64,000 nucleotides of DNA from Caprella mutica (Eukaryota > Arthropoda > Malacostraca > Amphipoda > Caprellidae), in the NCBI GenBank assembly GCA_947561585.1, contig CANNZV010000269.1:186001-250000 (forward strand), read 5' to 3'. The notes under the pieces were generated by a model. It had not been told where the DNA came from. It did no database searches and worked only from the letters and a program-made list of their open reading frames with translations. The position numbers and the translations under genes were made by a program. Below are positions 63,265 to 64,000 of the stretch, in pieces. Each line of letters begins with the position of its first letter. Position 1 is the first letter of the stretch.

Positions 63265-64000
63265 GTGAGTTCTTTCATTCATTTAACACGGGTTTGATTG
63301 GTTAGCTCTATGTAGTTACTGAAATTTTTGTAAACATCATTGTAGTATTTTACATGGATGAATGTTGGGGGTAAATTGAAGACGAAGATTCACAAGTGTT
63401 TAGTTCTATTTCATGTATCGGGAGCATTGTATTATTACAGATGATGGAGTCACAAATATGGTAAAGTCTTATTAAATGGGTTCAGCGGATGTTACAGATA
63501 AGAACAGAATACTGTACTCAATTGAATATTTACTAACGATCGACTGAAGTTCTGAACTCTACTGAACTGAACACTGTCTAGTATTCCCTAGCCTTATATA
63601 CTATGAGTTCTCCGCCGGAACTCTCATTAGCTGGTTACATCTCAATTGGCTTCAATTAAGTTCATAAAATAATACAAGAATTTCTAAACTATCTTTTACA
63701 CAACATTTAATCTTATGTTACTTCGTGGGAAAGATACCTAGACTCAGTGGCAGGTAGACACATTCCCTGACTCTCTACTTAGATTACTACCTTGTTGTTC
63801 CGATTGATACATTTATTAGTTACCTTGCTAGTACTGAAATGGAGATCTCAACATTTCATATGTTGATTATGTTTCATCATTATACATTGTTACAAAACCC
63901 TTTTACCTACCGCCTCAAATATTTCCATTAATATCCTTCCTACGTTGGTGTTTGGTTGAGTTATTCTGAAAAAATTGTTCTATTTTATGAATACGAACTG
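63265..64000. other. Intron 5 of peptidase copy 2 or truncation, probable insertion
   Basis: After about 100 bases the sequence no longer resembles intron 5 of copy 1. From about 63485 GGATGTTACAGATAAGAACA and TATATACTATGAGTTCTCCG have the look of a retroelement terminal repeat, but I cannot find its other end or any ORF. Confidence 0.35.

Overview
This window comes from a nuclear animal genome. The genes are split by GT-AG introns, the DNA is AT-rich, and it is crowded with tandem repeats and short inverted-repeat elements. The protein set (a Crk adaptor, a Mab-21/cGAS-like family protein, Dscam, an M28B glutamate-carboxypeptidase-like enzyme) points to an invertebrate bilaterian. The Dscam lacks the arthropod hypervariable exon arrays and the Mab-21 type resembles those of lophotrochozoans, but I cannot name the species. 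All recognised protein genes lie on the + strand.

Layout: (1) 1-6.05 kb, the 3' six exons of a Crk SH2-SH3-SH3 adaptor; the start codon lies upstream of the window. (2) 6.1-16.6 kb, no convincing gene: minisatellites, many copies of one palindrome-bearing MITE family, a decayed non-LTR retrotransposon 3' end on the minus strand, and a ~680 bp inverted-repeat element. (3) 16.65-24.05 kb, an eleven-exon gene whose exons join in frame to 1678 residues: a Mab-21-like protein with an N-myristoylation-like start, a degenerate nucleotidyltransferase motif and a ~950-residue Lys/Ser/Thr/Pro-rich tail with 17-residue repeats. (4) 24.1-31.5 kb, repeats: a nested MITE, a 1.3 kb minisatellite, a 560 bp foldback element and a 55-bp satellite-like array. 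(5) 31.57-31.85 kb, a doubtful two-exon small gene. (6) 32.3-46.87 kb, a complete Dscam-type receptor: signal peptide, Ig1-9, FN1-4, Ig10, FN5-6, transmembrane segment and cytoplasmic tail, 26 exons in consistent phase, about 2141 residues. (7) 47-64 kb, two tandem M28B peptidase paralogues: copy 1 complete (765 residues, all zinc-site residues present), copy 2 with its first five exons before the window ends.

The most unusual pattern is that several minisatellites start at an exon's 3' end and copy the 5' splice site into every unit (Crk exons visible 3 and 4, Mab-21-like exon 6, Dscam exon 24). In the first three, using a downstream donor meets a stop codon. In Dscam the 21-bp unit keeps frame, so a variable-length 7-residue repeat is possible. 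Other notable points are a palindromic core (GGTATCCATGATACC and its complement) found inside several different inverted-repeat families, a SINE at the same intron position in both peptidase paralogues, and poly-C tracts before most Crk acceptors.

The genes share no pathway or operon-like organisation. Crk and Dscam both act in tyrosine-kinase and guidance signalling in animals, but their proximity is probably incidental. Exon boundaries were set by eye from splice consensus, reading phase and family similarity; no alignment or search was run.
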